64,000 nucleotides of DNA from Streptomyces albireticuli (GTDB taxonomy: Bacteria > Actinomycetota > Actinomycetes > Streptomycetales > Streptomycetaceae): the NCBI RefSeq assembly GCF_002192455.1, contig NZ_CP021744.1, positions 5,799,501 to 5,863,500 of the forward strand, given 5' to 3'. The number at the start of each line of letters is the position of its first letter. Within the stretch, counting starts at the first letter, position 1. The notes beneath the pieces were generated by a model. That model did not search any database and had not been told where the DNA came from. It was given only the letters and a program-made list of their open reading frames with translations. Made by a program: the position numbers and the translations under genes. This document shows, in pieces, positions 62,774 through 64,000 of this stretch.

Positions 62774-64000
62774 TCAGGGCTTCCGCAGGCCCGCCACGAA
62801 GCGCTCCGCCGTGCCCGGGGCACCGGCCCAGTGCACATGGAGGTACGACGCGTGGACGCCGCCGCTCGTGAACCCCTCCACCCGGCGCGCCGGGTGCGTG
62901 AACCCCCAGGCGGGCACGGCCCCCGCGCCCGGTTCCACCACCGTGCGGTGGAACTCGTGGCCGCGCACCCGGGTCCCGGCGGCGGCCAGCGGGGTGTCCG
63001 CGATCGCCACGGCCTCCCGGTAGCCGAGGGTGAGCCGCTCCGACATCCGGGCCTCGGCGTCCAGCACCCCGCACATGGGCCTGCCGTCCAGCGAACGGGC
63101 CAGGTAGAGCAGGCCCGCGCACTCCGCCGCGATCGGCGCGCCGCTCGCGGCCAGGTCGGCGACCGCCTTGCGGAGCGGCTCGTTCGCCGAGAGCTCCGGG
63201 GCGTACACCTCGGGGAAGCCACCGCCTATGACGAGGCCCGCGGTGCGGTCGGGGAGGCACTCGTCGTGGAGGGGGTCGAAGGGGACCACTTCGGCGCCGG
63301 CCGCGGTCAGGAGTTCCGTGTGCTCCGCGTACGAGAAGGTGAACGCCGGGCCGCCGGCCACGGCGATCACCGGTGCGTCGCCCGGGCGCGCATCCGTGAT
63401 CGCGTCGGATCCGTCCCGCGGTACGCCCGCCCGCGACGACGTCTCGGGGTCCCACGCCTCCGCCGTCAGCGGCGGCGCGCTGCGGGCCAGGGCCAGCAGG
63501 CCCTCCAGGTCGCAGCCCCGCCGCACCTGGTCCGCCTGCGCCGCCACCGCGGCCAGCGCCTCCGCGCTGCGTTCCGCGACGGGGACGAGGCCCAGGTGGC
63601 GGCTGGGCGTGTCGACCGCGCGGACGCGCCGCAGCGCGCCCAGCACCGGCACCCCGGACTCCTCCAGGGCCTCCCGCAGCAGCGCCTCGTGGCGGTCCGA
63701 GCCGACCTTGTTGAGGATCACGCCCGCGACCCGGACCTCCGGGTCCCAGGACGCGAAGCCGTGCACCAGCGCCGCCACCGAACGCGACTGCGACGACGCG
63801 TCGACGACCAGCACCACCGGCGCCTTCAGCAGCTTCGCCACGTGCGCCGTCGACGCCAGCTCGCCCTGCCCGCTCGCCCCGTCGTACAGGCCCATCACGC
63901 CCTCGACCAGCGCGAGGTCGCACCCCGCCGCCCCGTGCAGGAACAGCGGGGCGATCCGCTCCGGACCGCACATGTACGCGTCCAGGTTGCGGCCCGGCCG
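62774..64000 (-). CDS. cobB: Cobyrinic acid a,c-diamide synthase, partial
   Basis: CobB/CbiA amidates the a and c side chains of cobyrinic acid (or its hydrogenated form) with glutamine and ATP. The frame is open to the window edge, so the N-terminus is missing; the visible part starts at GRNLDAYMCGPE, a typical internal motif. The ATPase half has LALVEGVMGLYDG and VVLVVDASSQSRS; the glutaminase domain has the nucleophile Cys in AAECAGLLYLA, GGGFPEVY, and His in VHASYLHVHW. The end is complete. Confidence 0.95.
   Translation of the reverse strand, partial: RPGRNLDAYMCGPERIAPLFLHGAAGCDLALVEGVMGLYDGASGQGELASTAHVAKLLKAPVVLVVDASSQSRSVAALVHGFASWDPEVRVAGVILNKVGSDRHEALLREALEESGVPVLGALRRVRAVDTPSRHLGLVPVAERSAEALAAVAAQADQVRRGCDLEGLLALARSAPPLTAEAWDPETSSRAGVPRDGSDAITDARPGDAPVIAVAGGPAFTFSYAEHTELLTAAGAEVVPFDPLHDECLPDRTAGLVIGGGFPEVYAPELSANEPLRKAVADLAASGAPIAAECAGLLYLARSLDGRPMCGVLDAEARMSERLTLGYREAVAIADTPLAAAGTRVRGHEFHRTVVEPGAGAVPAWGFTHPARRVEGFTSGGVHASYLHVHWAGAPGTAERFVAGLRKP

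Overview
The window is high-GC actinobacterial DNA that reads as a Streptomyces chromosome. GTG and TTG starts are common, third codon positions are almost all G or C, and only one TTA leucine codon was seen in a gene. The uvrC-rapZ-yvcK-whiA block, the rbpA-like gene and the LAETG cell-wall protein also fit. Gene order resembles, from memory, the core chromosome of Streptomyces coelicolor. No phage, transposase, CRISPR array, rRNA or tRNA was recognised.

Layout. 0-6 kb: the end of a membrane-anchored protein, then uvrC, rapZ, yvcK and whiA. 6-9 kb: a secreted M14 zinc carboxypeptidase with a TTA codon in its signal peptide. 9-15 kb: glycolysis (gap, pgk, tpi), secG, an RbpA-family gene and pgi. 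15-22 kb, opposite strand: tkt-tal-zwf-opcA-pgl, the pentose phosphate pathway. 22-26 kb: heme O and heme A synthesis (ctaB, ctaA) around two poorly known genes. 26-28 kb: an ABC-2 exporter. 28-35 kb: a full SUF iron-sulfur operon (sufR-B-D-Rieske-C-S-U-T). 35-36 kb: an SMR efflux protein and its TetR regulator. 36-38 kb: dapD and dapA. 38-47 kb: secreted nuclease, acidic unknown protein, PhoX-like TAT protein, flavin monooxygenase, double TerD protein and a uronate dehydrogenase-like enzyme. 47-58 kb: a NarL-type response regulator, an amidohydrolase, ectABCD, a methyltransferase and PLP enzyme pair, a histidine kinase and a BASS transporter. 58-64 kb: LAETG protein, then cobC, a CbiG-C/CobE protein, a ZIP transporter and the end of cobB.

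Central carbon genes are arranged as two converging blocks, glycolysis on one strand and the NADPH-producing pentose pathway on the other, meeting at pgi and pgl, which both use glucose-6-phosphate-derived substrates. The suf operon starts with its own probable repressor, whose start codon lies inside a SufR-type operator. The ectoine genes make the osmolytes ectoine and hydroxyectoine, and the only kinase and response regulator in the window lie on either side of them without adjacent partners.

The least ordinary material is between genes. A family of GC-rich inverted repeats sits mostly where genes converge and seems to have supplied the C-terminal tails of two proteins. Five phased 33-bp repeats directly follow the cobE stop codon. 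A 0.4-kb tandem-repeat stretch lies next to the response regulator, and a 47-bp partial duplication separates the two ABC transporter genes. I found no clearly new multi-gene system; these repeat and regulatory structures are the best leads.
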